NCBI RefSeq assembly: GCF_042683685.1
Contig: NZ_JBHUOP010000003.1
Location: forward strand, 248,001 to 312,000
Length of the DNA: 64,000 bases
Direction: 5' to 3'
Source: Timonella corticicola
GTDB taxonomy: Bacteria; Actinomycetota; Actinomycetes; Actinomycetales; Cellulomonadaceae
In this document: positions 44,617-52,687 of the stretch, one piece after another
How the letters are laid out: each line of letters opens with the position of its first letter
How positions within the stretch are numbered: position 1 is the first letter of the stretch
The notes under the pieces: model-generated
Seen by the model: the letters and a program-made list of their open reading frames with translations, nothing else
What the model was told of the DNA's origin: nothing
Databases searched by the model: none
Position numbers and translations under genes: made by a program

Positions 44617-45311
44617 TGCGCACTCCCATCCTGTTCATTCACGGCGCTGCGACCGGCCCCACCGTATGGACCGGCGTGGTCAGTGCGCTGTTCGGACTGT
44701 TCAACGCCCAGGGACTACCCACACCGGAACTCCGTGCCCCGAAACGTCCGCAGCACGGTGACTGGGATGAAGAGATCGATGCCCTGAGCAGCGCGGCGAG
44801 CGGAGCCTTCATCGTGGGGGTCTCTGGCGGGGCAACCCTCGGCTGGGAACTCCTGAGCAGCAGATATCGCAGCAACGCTCCTGCCATACCGGTCGGTGGG
44901 ATCTTGCATGAACCTGCCGCAGGATCGCTCGCCCCCGGGTTACTCTCCCACGTGGCGCAGGCGCTGTCGGCTCAAGGACTCGCTGGTTTTGGGAAGGCCC
45001 TGTACTCAGAGAGTTGGACCCCGGCGCTGGCCAGCATCGATGATGCCGGAGTCGCCCTAGAGTTTGCGATGTTTTCACGATTCGAACCCACAGCCCTGCG
45101 CGTCCCCGACGCCGTGCTGCTCACCACCGGAACCGATTCACCCACTCTGCGACACTCCTCCGTGACCCGTTTGAGTGAGACCTACGGTGTTCCTCGCAGC
45201 ATGATTCCCGGTAAGCATGCCGTGCACCTGGATCATGCCCAAGATTTTGCCCGGGCCGTATTCGAACAGTATCTGGCTGTCACCGGAAGCCAGGTGCCTC
45301 CACGGGCTTGA
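44616..45311 (+). CDS. Alpha/beta hydrolase, unknown substrate
   Basis: 231 residues; the ATG shares a base with the atzF stop (TGATG), showing coupled translation. The N-terminus ILFIHGAATGPTVW carries the oxyanion-hole HG, GVSGGATLGW the nucleophile elbow Ser, and KHAVHLDH the catalytic His. Being last in the biuret operon, it may release the biuret-like substrate from a larger ester or amide, but this is only context. Its size is at the short end of the family. Confidence 0.8.
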   Translation: MRTPILFIHGAATGPTVWTGVVSALFGLFNAQGLPTPELRAPKRPQHGDWDEEIDALSSAASGAFIVGVSGGATLGWELLSSRYRSNAPAIPVGGILHEPAAGSLAPGLLSHVAQALSAQGLAGFGKALYSESWTPALASIDDAGVALEFAMFSRFEPTALRVPDAVLLTTGTDSPTLRHSSVTRLSETYGVPRSMIPGKHAVHLDHAQDFARAVFEQYLAVTGSQVPPRA

Positions 45312-45326
45312 TGAGCACAGTGGCGG

Positions 45327-46349
45327 CTATTCGCCCTGTTCCAGCAAATAGAGTTGGTAGTCAAGTTCATCTGCGGCTCGCAACGCCCGAGCAGCCACGG
45401 TCGTCGCGATCTCATTCCACGCATCTTCACCGGAAATATGGGTCTGGATCTCGTCAATGATGCCCTCTGCGTGGTACGGCTTCACTTTGCCGTCCTCAAC
45501 CACCATGTAGTTCTCAAAGTAACGGTCACGCGGAATGCCAGGATCCAGCAGCCGGGCGGTGAAGAGCTCAGCAATCTCTTGCTCGCCCAGACCCTGCTCG
45601 AACTCTCCGGAAGCAAGTAGCGCGAACCCTGCACCACCACCATCTTGGTTGAACCAGCCACGTTCTTCAGTAAATGATGCGATCTGCTGATAGTCCGGTT
45701 CTGCGTCAAGCACACCACTTTCCAGCGCGAGTGCTAGACCGTTCTCGGTGATGGGGAAGTCAAACCCGACCTGTTCGATCTGGAGTTGGAAGGCCCTGAT
45801 GAGTGGTGTGAAATCAAACTCGGGAAGTTGCTCGTCTAGTTCCTTGAGGTCGTCCAACCAGATATACGGCTCGGAAAATCCCATCTCCCGCACCCGTTGA
45901 TAGCGCCAACTGTCCGTGTAAACCTCGTCGGGATCTACCTCAAAGCGGTATTCGTCGGGTTCCTCGTATTCTCCATACTCCTCGTCACCGGCGTCCCAAA
46001 ACTCTTCGATTCCGGGGGTAGTGAACTCGGAGGTTACCTCCGTCTGGTCGACCGCAAGCGACATGATCCCTATGAACACCACCGCGGCAACGGCAATAGG
46101 GATCAAGAAGCCCAGTACTATCCCAGTGAACGTGGCAGTCTGCGCGGCTGGGTTCTTCTGGACGGTCGAACGCGTTACCGTGCTCGCGCTCGTGCCAGCG
46201 CCCAGCGAGGTATAGGTGGTTGTTGACGAGTTTTGCCGGGTTGTGGTGTACTCGGGAGCCTCGTCGGTGGAGACATCCGTGGTTGGTGGTGGAGTCACCG
46301 AATTCTGCGTTACGTGTTCAAGCGGTCGAATGAAGAACCTGTCAGCCAC
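45327..46349 (-). CDS. Single-TM protein with acidic exterior domain; unknown, paralog of next gene
   Basis: 340 residues. The N-terminus MADRFFIRPLEHVTQ is followed by a Thr/Ser-rich stretch, one membrane segment at about 75-98, and an acidic region (EEFWDAGDEEYGEYEEPDEYRFEVD) leading to a helical domain of about 200 residues with no recognised motif. The N-terminus and general plan match the gene at 46363-47112. Topology predicts the large domain outside the cell. It converges with the biuret operon, 15 bases from its end. Confidence 0.75.
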   Translation of the reverse strand: MADRFFIRPLEHVTQNSVTPPPTTDVSTDEAPEYTTTRQNSSTTTYTSLGAGTSASTVTRSTVQKNPAAQTATFTGIVLGFLIPIAVAAVVFIGIMSLAVDQTEVTSEFTTPGIEEFWDAGDEEYGEYEEPDEYRFEVDPDEVYTDSWRYQRVREMGFSEPYIWLDDLKELDEQLPEFDFTPLIRAFQLQIEQVGFDFPITENGLALALESGVLDAEPDYQQIASFTEERGWFNQDGGGAGFALLASGEFEQGLGEQEIAELFTARLLDPGIPRDRYFENYMVVEDGKVKPYHAEGIIDEIQTHISGEDAWNEIATTVAARALRAADELDYQLYLLEQGE

Positions 46350-46362
46350 GAGACCTCACGCT

Positions 46363-47112
46363 CTAGAACCCAAAGCCAAACAGCGTCGTCTCATCAATGC
46401 TGTACGGCCCGCCCCCAAAGGGGTTGTCATCATCTAGGTATTCGTCGTGGTCTGAGCTCTCGCCACTCTCATCATCGAAGTACTCTTCCGAGTATTCACC
46501 GTCGTCTAGGATGACTGCGCCTTCAGGCAGTTCAACGCCCGGCGGGAAATCATCCTCTTCGAAGTACACGGTGCTCCCCGGCAGGAAACCGCCATCATCG
46601 AAGAACGGGGAGAAGTTGTTGGAGACCTCGCCAAACCCAGAGAGGACTCGGCTTGCCACGCCCAAGAAAAACAGAACGAACACAATCATGCCGATGACCT
46701 TGATAACGCCGGCGGCGCTCGTCTCCTCCTTCTGCATCGGCTTGTCACCGAATGAGTAACTACGGCCCACAAAATAATCCTCGGGCAGTTCCTCAGCATA
46801 GTTTTGCTGACCATTGGCAGAGTTGCCCTGGGCGTAACTGACGCGAGGCTGCTGTGGCCGGTTCGCGGAAGGTGACGCCGCGCTGTCCTTCGGAAGGTGC
46901 GCATTGTGAGCGGGAACTGGCTGCGGCGTTTGGTGTGGTGCGTGCTGCTGTGTCTGTTGTGCAGCCGCCACAGGCTGCGCATGGACTGCCGCAGCGTCGT
47001 CCCCAGGCGCAGCGTTCCCGCGAGAAGCACCCTCATATGAAACGGAAGGCTCAGCCGTTGGACTGTGCGTAATGTAGTCCGGCTGATTGATGAAGAACTT
47101 GTCGTTTGCCAT
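46363..47112 (-). CDS. Single-TM protein with acidic C-terminal tail; unknown
   Basis: 249 residues from the ATG at 47112. MANDKFFINQPDYITHSP resembles the start of the preceding protein. A Gln/Pro/Ala/His-rich disordered region of about 110 residues leads to a membrane segment at about 135-156, then an Asp/Glu/Gly-rich tail (YFEEDDFPPG, YSEEYFDDESGESSDHDEYLDDD). The strongly acidic outside tail could bind cations or other basic partners. The family is not known to me. The two genes are 13 bases apart and likely co-transcribed. Confidence 0.7.
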   Translation of the reverse strand: MANDKFFINQPDYITHSPTAEPSVSYEGASRGNAAPGDDAAAVHAQPVAAAQQTQQHAPHQTPQPVPAHNAHLPKDSAASPSANRPQQPRVSYAQGNSANGQQNYAEELPEDYFVGRSYSFGDKPMQKEETSAAGVIKVIGMIVFVLFFLGVASRVLSGFGEVSNNFSPFFDDGGFLPGSTVYFEEDDFPPGVELPEGAVILDDGEYSEEYFDDESGESSDHDEYLDDDNPFGGGPYSIDETTLFGFGF

Positions 47113-47191
47113 GTTCGCTCGTTTCACACGAAAAGATTGCGTGGATATGTACTGATCCTACGCAGTCTATGTGCTGGTTGTCGCCCATATT

Positions 47192-48064
47192 TCAGCGCGC
47201 ATCTAAGCGAGCGGAACGAGTCGTCATACGGATCGCCCCAATACATGCGGCCACAACCAGAATCACCCCGGACCACTGCACGAGCGTGAGCGCCTGTCCC
47301 AGTACCAGCCAGCCGGCGAGCGCGGCCACGACCGGAGCGAATGCGAGCAGGACAGAGAAGGTGGAGGCGGGGACTCGTCGCAAAGCAAGAAGCTCAAGAG
47401 CATAGGGAATCGCGGAGGACAACAGCGCAATACCCAGCCCAATCGCGAGGATATGCGGTGCGATGAGCACCGCCCCCGTCGTCGCTGCGGCGAACGGCAC
47501 AACCGCCACGCTGCCCACGGCCATCGCGAGCGCCAGGCCGGACAGCCCTTCAAACTCGCGACCAGCGCGCCGCGCACCCAGAATGTAGAACGCCCACATG
47601 AGCGCCGCAATCAGCGCGAACATGACGCCCAGCGGGTCAAGTCGCAGCGGTCCATGCGACAGCAACACCACCCCACCAAACGCGCACGCCACCCACAGGG
47701 TGTTCAACCAGCGGCGCGCCAAGACTATCGAGAGGATCATCGGGCCAAGGACCTCGATCGTGACCGTGATGCCCAACGGAATACGCTCCAGCGCAAGATA
47801 GAAACTCGTGTTCATAGCCGCGAGCGCCAGCCCGAACCCGACGACCGTGCACCAGTTTCCACGGGTCAAACCGCGCAGCGTTGGTCGGGCAATCACTCCC
47901 AGAACCAGTGCGGAGAACGCCAACCGTAGTGCCACCGCGCCGATAGGACCAACCTGCGGAAACACGAGGACCGCGATCGACGCGCCAACCTCCTGGCAGA
48001 TCATGGCCAGGAACATCAGTGAGACACCCGTGGTCATGTGGGATCGGCTGTCGATTGGGTTCAT
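47192..48064 (-). CDS. EamA/DMT-family transporter (RhtA-like)
   Basis: 290 residues with ten membrane segments in two EamA repeats: first repeat from LMFLAMICQEVGASIAV, second from GVMFALIAALMWAFYILGARR. The sequence VPASTFSVLLAFAPVVAALAGWLVLGQALTLVQWSGVILVVAA is typical of the RhtA amino-acid exporter group. Probable export of an amino acid or related metabolite; the substrate is not readable. Confidence 0.88.
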   Translation of the reverse strand: MNPIDSRSHMTTGVSLMFLAMICQEVGASIAVLVFPQVGPIGAVALRLAFSALVLGVIARPTLRGLTRGNWCTVVGFGLALAAMNTSFYLALERIPLGITVTIEVLGPMILSIVLARRWLNTLWVACAFGGVVLLSHGPLRLDPLGVMFALIAALMWAFYILGARRAGREFEGLSGLALAMAVGSVAVVPFAAATTGAVLIAPHILAIGLGIALLSSAIPYALELLALRRVPASTFSVLLAFAPVVAALAGWLVLGQALTLVQWSGVILVVAACIGAIRMTTRSARLDAR

Positions 48065-48142
48065 ACCTCTATTGTCTGCCCTGCAGTGGTGCGCCCGGTA
48101 CGTACCCCGTTGTCCTCATGTGCGCGTGGCACAATGGGCCGC

Positions 48143-48637
48143 ATGGAAAACCAGTTCTCGCACCTTCGCCCAGGCAACGATGTCCTCACCATTTTGAAGG
48201 CCGGACTGATCTTGTCTTTGGTTGGCATGGTTCTTGGGATCGGCATGTCGGTCTGGTGGTCCATGCGTGCGGGATCGGATCACGTGACGTTCGCAGTCTT
48301 CTCCATCCTGGTGTGCGCTGCACTCGGTGGTGTGGTCGGCGTCGTTGGCGGGTTTGGCGCGCTGTTTGCTCAGAGATTCGCGGCTCCTGCGGCCAACGAG
48401 GCCACGGCACGGTGGATCATGGCGGCGTTCTTCTCCAGCACGGGGTTCATCGTGCTGGTTCTGTTGGCTCTGAACTCTTTGACCACGCCGGTGATATTGG
48501 GGCTGGTTGCAGCGGACTTCGCGTTGCTCGCGTTTGGTTATCTATATGTTGCGCCCCGCCTGATCGCACCGAAGACACCGCGCGGCGGGCTTGATGACAA
48601 CTTTGATGGTTCTCAGATCACGCCTCCGGGCGCTTAA
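48143..48637 (+). CDS. Four-TM membrane protein; unknown
   Basis: 164 residues from the ATG at 48143 (MENQFSHLRPGND). Four hydrophobic segments, AGLILSLVGMVLGIGMSVWW, FAVFSILVCAALGGVVGVVGGFGALF, WIMAAFFSSTGFIVLVLLALN and VILGLVAADFALLAFGYLYVA, are followed by a polar tail. It resembles the small subunit-I-like proteins next to ATP synthase genes in topology, but no such genes are nearby. Divergent from the EamA gene. Confidence 0.7.
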   Translation: MENQFSHLRPGNDVLTILKAGLILSLVGMVLGIGMSVWWSMRAGSDHVTFAVFSILVCAALGGVVGVVGGFGALFAQRFAAPAANEATARWIMAAFFSSTGFIVLVLLALNSLTTPVILGLVAADFALLAFGYLYVAPRLIAPKTPRGGLDDNFDGSQITPPGA

Positions 48638-48645
48638 CTACATTT

Positions 48646-48714
48646 AGGCGTATAGGTTTTGTCTTGTTCGTTAGTGTCTAGACCACTCACACACAAGACA
48701 AAACCTATACGCCT
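48646..48714. repeat. Long inverted repeat, 22-bp perfect arms
   Basis: Arms 48646-48667 and 48693-48714 pair fully around a 25-base loop that itself holds an AGTG/CACT motif. It lies between the membrane-protein stop and the metal-sensor operator. It may be a terminator or a palindromic repeat; AGTG/CACT also marks the hairpin run at 33.1-33.4 kb. Confidence 0.65.
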
Positions 48715-48769
48715 CATTGCTGAGGGTTGAACATCCCACCCTTTGCGCAAAAGATTGGTCAGCCCTTGC

Positions 48770-48809
48770 TGACTATACAGTGATCAATGTATGGTCAGTA
48801 CATGCTGAC
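48770..48809. promoter_or_regulatory. Operator of the CmtR-like metal sensor
   Basis: TGACTATACA (48770-48779) and TGTATGGTCA (48788-48797) form an inverted repeat with one mismatch and an 8-base spacer. GTCAGTACATGCTGAC (48794-48809) adds a second overlapping palindrome that contains the ATG at 48802. The site covers the start of the regulator gene, fitting autorepression. Confidence 0.6.
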
Positions 48810-49170
48810 CATTACTTCCCGTCTCGACGCGATGAACCGCTTGGGGCGCGCGATGTCCGACCCCACCCGGGCGCAGATTCTCCTCAAGCTCCTCGACGGA
48901 CCAGGCTACCCCGCTCAGCTGGCGCGAGACCTGGACCTCACCCGTACAAACGTGTCGAACCATCTGGCCTGCCTACGCGGCTGCGGCATCGTCGTAGCCG
49001 AACCAGAGGGCCGCCAGACCCGTTACGAGATCGCCGACCCGCACCTCGCTGCCGCACTTTCGGCCCTCGTCGACGTCACCTTGGCCGTGGATGAGAACGA
49101 ACCATGCATCGACCCCTCCTGCCCCATTCCCGGATGCTGCGGCAACAGTGAAGCGGAGGATGCACGGTGA
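48802..49170 (+). CDS. ArsR-family metal sensor, CmtR-like
   Basis: 122 residues from the ATG at 48802; an ATG at 48787 would add five residues but lies inside the operator. The HTH is LARDLDLTRTNVSNHLACLRGCGIVVAEPEGRQTRYEIAD, closely similar to the Cd/Pb sensor CmtR, whose metal Cys pair lies in the same LxCLRGC segment. The tail ENEPCIDPSCPIPGCCG adds four further Cys, more than CmtR has. The stop overlaps the CDF exporter gene (GTGA). There is no ribosome site, so the transcript is probably leaderless. Confidence 0.9.
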   Translation: MLTITSRLDAMNRLGRAMSDPTRAQILLKLLDGPGYPAQLARDLDLTRTNVSNHLACLRGCGIVVAEPEGRQTRYEIADPHLAAALSALVDVTLAVDENEPCIDPSCPIPGCCGNSEAEDAR

Positions 49171-49853
49171 CCATACTTGAGAAGGCCTCGGCCCGCACCC
49201 AAGTACTTCAACGACGCATCCGAATCATCGTGGCCATCACGATCACCTGGAATGTCATTGAAGCGACGATCGCACTCATAGCAGGTGGCGCCGCCTCCTC
49301 GGCGGCGCTCATCGGTTTCGGTCTCGACTCAATTGTCGAGGTTCTTTCCGCCGCCGCCGTAGCCTGGCAATTCGCCTCGCCCAACCCCAAGTCTCGTGAA
49401 AAGATCGCGTTGCGGATCATCGCGGTGTCCTTCTTTGGACTGGCCGCCTACGTTTCCATCGAGGCCGTATTGTCGCTCGCGGGATTCCGCGACCCCGAAC
49501 ACTCAACCATTGGCATCGTCCTTGCGACATTGAGCCTGCTGGTGATGCCATTCCTGAGTTGGTTCGAGCGTAGAACCGGGCAGGAACTTGGCTCCGCCTC
49601 AGCCATCGCCGACTCAAAGCAGACACTGATCTGCACCTACCTCTCGGCGGCGCTGCTGGCTGGCCTGCTGCTCAACTCACTGTTCGGGTGGGCGTGGGCG
49701 GATTCGGTCGCCGCGTTGGTCATTGCCGCCGTTGCGGTGCGTGAAGGCATCGAGGCATGGCGGGGCGATGCCTGCTGTGCGGCTCCCGTCAGCAGACTTG
49801 TCGCAACAGATCAGGGATCTCTCACCTGTGATGACGGGTGCTGCTCGCACTGA
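49167..49853 (+). CDS. Cation diffusion facilitator-like metal exporter without cytosolic domain
   Basis: 228 residues with six membrane segments. The metal-site motif appears as GFGLDSIVEVLSA (Asp and Glu) and again as WADSVAALVIAAVAVREG. The usual C-terminal cytoplasmic metal-binding domain of CDF proteins is missing and replaced by a Cys-rich tail (GDACCAAPV, TCDDGCCSH). It overlaps its CmtR-like regulator and should export the metal that the sensor detects, Cd(II), Pb(II) or Zn(II). Confidence 0.85.
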   Translation: MTILEKASARTQVLQRRIRIIVAITITWNVIEATIALIAGGAASSAALIGFGLDSIVEVLSAAAVAWQFASPNPKSREKIALRIIAVSFFGLAAYVSIEAVLSLAGFRDPEHSTIGIVLATLSLLVMPFLSWFERRTGQELGSASAIADSKQTLICTYLSAALLAGLLLNSLFGWAWADSVAALVIAAVAVREGIEAWRGDACCAAPVSRLVATDQGSLTCDDGCCSH

Positions 49854-49862
49854 ACCACCTCT

Positions 49863-49941
49863 GATTGGCGACGCTTCCAACCTCCCAGCGCATCAACGCT
49901 GGGAGGTTGGTTGCGTGGGAGAGGCCGTATCGTCGCCAATC
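49863..49941. repeat. Nested palindromic element with GATTGGCGACG ends
   Basis: Outer arms GATTGGCGACG (49863-49873) and CGTCGCCAATC (49931-49941) enclose a perfect 14-bp hairpin (49877-49890/49897-49910). The inner stem probably terminates the metal-export operon. The same outer motif recurs near 52.3 and 55.6 kb. Confidence 0.7.
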
Positions 49942-50037
49942 TCGACCGCGAAGTCACACTGCCGCTGAACGTGTAGGGAATTGCTTCGGTGTGCGATTCC
50001 TTTTGCGCACACAGAAGTAATCCCCCACACGCTCACA

Positions 50038-50403
50038 TCAGGCGAGTGTCAGGAACCCGAGGACTGCGCTCACGGCGCTGAGCACTGCGAGCACCAGAGC
50101 CGGGGTGGCACTTTCCGTGCGCTTCCGGTGCACCACGACGGCGCCAACCATGATGATGGTGAGGCCTACAGCCGCAATTGGGGTAAGAACGGGAGCGATG
50201 TGGGTTGCGAGGGGAAGGATCAGTCCCAGTGCCCCGAGTACCTCAGCGGCACCGATAGCCTTGACGGCCCCGGCCGAAAAGTCCTCCGCATAGCCCATAC
50301 CAGCCGCAACGAGGGCTTCTTTGGACCGTGCGAGCTTCATGCTGCCTGCGCCGAGGAACGCGACGGCAAGCAGGATGTTGATGATCCACAGTGCGATCGT
50401 CAT
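50038..50403 (-). CDS. DoxX-family membrane protein
   Basis: 121 residues with four membrane segments: ALWIINILLAVAFLGAGSMKL at the start, AIGAAEVLGALGLILPLAT, VLTPIAAVGLTIIMVGAVVVH and ALVLAVLSAVSAVLGFLTLA. The KLARSKE motif after the first segment and IGAAEVLGALGLILP match the DoxX-like group linked to redox stress. It is divergent from an HxlR-type regulator, a common pairing. Confidence 0.88.
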   Translation of the reverse strand: MTIALWIINILLAVAFLGAGSMKLARSKEALVAAGMGYAEDFSAGAVKAIGAAEVLGALGLILPLATHIAPVLTPIAAVGLTIIMVGAVVVHRKRTESATPALVLAVLSAVSAVLGFLTLA

Positions 50404-50431
50404 CTATGTCTCCATTACTGTAGGTAGGGTT

Positions 50432-50452
50432 GGTTACGATGTGTAAGTAACC
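50432..50452. promoter_or_regulatory. Operator between DoxX and HxlR genes
   Basis: GGTTAC (50432-50437) and GTAACC (50447-50452) form an inverted repeat with a 9-base spacer in the divergent promoter region, a layout expected for an HxlR-family dimer. Confidence 0.5.
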
Positions 50453-50514
50453 CCATCGTGCATCAGGTTTGAAGGCCTTGCAAAAGGCACATTGAAGTAA
50501 GTAGGTGACATTCG

Positions 50515-50934
50515 ATGCCGTCAGCGAATGAGGACTGCGCTCCCCTCACAGAATACGAGGGCTCCTGCCAGGGGCAACATGGTGCCGAGGAGGGGCGGAT
50601 GATCCGCGAGGTACTGTCGCGGGTCGGAGACAAGTGGTCCCTGCTCGTGGTGGCCACGCTGCGCGGCGGTCGGTTGCGGTTCTCCGAACTGCAGGGGCAC
50701 ATCCCGGGGATCTCGCAGCGTATGCTCACCCTTACGCTCCGCCACCTTGAGCGCGATGGACTGCTCAGCCGCACGGTCCACGCGGAAGTACCGCCACGGG
50801 TCGAGTATGAGCTAACCGACCTGGGGCGCACACTCATGGAACTGTCCATTGGGCTTGGCATGTGGGCCGTGGAGAATCGAGAACGCATCGAGACTGCTCG
50901 CGCGGCCTACGATTCGGCTCACTCACAGGTTTGA
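50515..50934 (+). CDS. HxlR-family transcriptional regulator
   Basis: 139 residues. The HxlR winged-helix shows MIREVLSRVGDKWSLLVVATL, RFSELQGHIPGISQRMLTLTLRHLERDGLLSRTVHAEVPPRVEYELTDLG. Two Cys (DCAPLTEYEGSCQ) in the N-terminal arm could act as a redox switch, as in related YodB/HypR regulators. It probably regulates the divergent DoxX gene through the nearby palindrome. Confidence 0.93.
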   Translation: MPSANEDCAPLTEYEGSCQGQHGAEEGRMIREVLSRVGDKWSLLVVATLRGGRLRFSELQGHIPGISQRMLTLTLRHLERDGLLSRTVHAEVPPRVEYELTDLGRTLMELSIGLGMWAVENRERIETARAAYDSAHSQV

Positions 50935-51050
50935 CCCCGCACTGGCAGTCCGGGGTGCCGCCAATCCGCCCGTTGACAGGACGAACCGGAGTTACGCCGC
51001 CTAGACGATACGACTAGTTCGAGGCCACGCAAGAAGACCCGAACACGCAG

Positions 51051-52178
51051 TCAGCGTTTGGGCCAGCGCCAGTCAGGCCCGTCAAAACGCAGTTGTCCTC
51101 GCACTGAGGTTTCGGATCCGTCATTCTCAAGCTCTATGAGGGTGGATCCTTTCGCGAGCGCCTCGACCAGCGGCTCTGCGTGTGTGACGACAACAACCTG
51201 CATACGTTTGGCGGCACTCAGGATGAGTCCCGCAAGTGCAGGAAGCAGACGTGGATGGAGACTGCCCTCGGGTTCGTTGAGCACGAGCAACTCGGGCGGG
51301 CGTGGGCTTAGGAGCGCTGTGGCCAGCAGCAGGAATCGCAGGGTGCCGTCAGATAGTTCGGCTGCGCCGATGGGGCGTTCGAGACCCGGCTGGTGCAGAC
51401 AGACCCGCGCGATCCCGGAGTCGTCTCCGACCAGCCCAGCGTGGGCTCCGTTGAACGCATCAGCAATCGCCGCTTGCAGGCGCAGCCCATCGCCTGACCC
51501 AAGGACTGTCGCCAGAGCGCCAGCGAAATTGGAGCCGGACGGGTTGAGGACGGGAGTGAAGCTCACAGGCCCCGGACGCCGCGCTGGAGCAGACGAGTCG
51601 GTGCGCAGGTTGTCGTAAAACCGCCACCGACGAGCCGATTCGCGCAACTCAAACAGTTCCGGGGTCTCGGTGGGCGACGCGAGCATCGCCAGCATCGATT
51701 CGCTCTCTTGCACCCTCGCATCCAGTACCGACAACTTACCGTCGGCGCCGCGATACTTCACGGCCAGCGACCGGCGCTCCGCAACTATCGCGGACGGGCG
51801 CAATGTTGTTCCATGCCAGATGGTCTCGTTCTTGACCTCTGGATCGAGCAGGAGCACCCCGCCGGGAACATCGAATGCCGGGGTTTGTGGCAACCCAAGG
51901 TCAATTGCGTAGGAATAGTCATCCGTCGCGAACCCGAGCCGCAACGCGACTCTTTTGCCGCGTTCCCGCCGCCCCGCATATAAAGCGCTGCGCAGCCCAC
52001 CCTCAGCGACGAGGGATTGTAGCGCGCCGTCCCGGACAATATCCGCGACCAGCCTGAGCGCTCTATACACATTCGATTTTCCACTGCCATTCACACCGGT
52101 CACAACGGTCAACTGCCCGAGGCCCACAGTGACCTCTCGTAGCGACCGATAGTTCTCCACGGCAAGGGTTCGAATCAT
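51051..52178 (-). CDS. AAA ATPase, OLD/RecF-like; unknown role
   Basis: 375 residues. The N-terminus IRTLAVENYRSLREV and Walker A GVNGSGKSN are followed by a long insert. The C-terminal half has the signature-like LSDGTLRFLLLATALL, the Walker B ELLVLNEPEGSLHPRLLPALAGLI and the switch His in VVVVTHAEPLVEAL. No TOPRIM or nuclease domain is visible. Related ATPases without nuclease are common in bacteria; some act with neighbouring effectors in defence, but no partner gene is evident here. Confidence 0.85.
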   Translation of the reverse strand: MIRTLAVENYRSLREVTVGLGQLTVVTGVNGSGKSNVYRALRLVADIVRDGALQSLVAEGGLRSALYAGRRERGKRVALRLGFATDDYSYAIDLGLPQTPAFDVPGGVLLLDPEVKNETIWHGTTLRPSAIVAERRSLAVKYRGADGKLSVLDARVQESESMLAMLASPTETPELFELRESARRWRFYDNLRTDSSAPARRPGPVSFTPVLNPSGSNFAGALATVLGSGDGLRLQAAIADAFNGAHAGLVGDDSGIARVCLHQPGLERPIGAAELSDGTLRFLLLATALLSPRPPELLVLNEPEGSLHPRLLPALAGLILSAAKRMQVVVVTHAEPLVEALAKGSTLIELENDGSETSVRGQLRFDGPDWRWPKR

Positions 52179-52280
52179 GCCAGCAGTCTATAGTTCCCCT
52201 CCGACACCCCAACTTTATTCGTCTCGTGAACGCCTCCACTGCGTGTGGGCTCCCCACTCGCGAAGCTGTTAAGCAGACGA

Positions 52281-52360
52281 AATTGTCGACGAGCCATTTC
52301 TTCCAGCGCACCGCCGCCGGGAGGTGAGTTGCGCTGGAAGGAACCGTGTCGTCGCCAATC
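52281..52360. repeat. Imperfect inverted repeat with CGTCGCCAATC end
   Basis: TTCCAGCGCA (52301-52310) pairs with TGCGCTGGAA (52330-52339); outside them the left AATTGTCGACGA and right TCGTCGCCAATC (52349-52360) match imperfectly. It is a diverged copy of the element at 49.86-49.94 kb, lying upstream of the HTH gene. Confidence 0.55.
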
Positions 52361-52392
52361 TGTGCAGTAGCCCTCGGTTCGCAACACCGGAT

Positions 52393-52441
52393 CTTAGCAA
52401 TCAAGGTTGACAAGAAATCCTTAGCAACATAGGTTGACAAC
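52393..52441 (+). promoter_or_regulatory. Tandem repeat operator and leaderless promoter of the HTH gene
   Basis: Two copies of CTTAGCAA-N3-AGGTTGACAA lie at 52393-52413 and 52420-52440 (period 27). TTGACA in the first copy (52407-52412) acts as a -35 box, and TAGGTT at 52430-52435, inside the second, is a -10 box 17 bases away. Transcription would then start at about the ATG at 52442, giving a leaderless message. A protein binding the repeats would cover both boxes. Confidence 0.7.
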
Positions 52442-52687
52442 ATGGAGTCTATGCATCTAACAGATATCGCAGCCAACACAAGCGATCCACGATCCGGCCT
52501 ACGCGCTGTTGCCTCGTTGAGAGTTTTGACTGAACGCCTAGAACTCACTCAAGTCGAAGCAGCATTACGCGCAGGTATGGGATGGTCGGACGTTGCAGAA
52601 GCTCTCGGGGTGAGCCGGCAGGCAGTCCACAAAAAGTACTCGAAGAAGATCGATCAGACGATCCCAACCCCACGGAGGAACCGTTGA
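52442..52687 (+). CDS. Small helix-turn-helix protein preceding the ClpN gene
   Basis: 81 residues. A helical N-terminus (LRAVASLRVLTERLELTQVEAALRAG) leads into a helix-turn-helix, GWSDVAEALGVSRQAVHKKYSKKI. It starts directly after the second repeat unit with no room for a leader. The stop overlaps the TTG start of the ClpN-SRPBCC gene (TTGA). Such small HTH proteins are paired with Clp N-domain proteins in actinobacteria. It probably binds the repeats at its own promoter. Confidence 0.85.
   Translation: MESMHLTDIAANTSDPRSGLRAVASLRVLTERLELTQVEAALRAGMGWSDVAEALGVSRQAVHKKYSKKIDQTIPTPRRNR

Noticed and set aside
52582..52683. Earlier start of the ClpN-SRPBCC gene inside the HTH gene
   Set aside because: GGAGGAA directly precedes the TTG at 52684, and the Clp N-domain consensus begins just after it.
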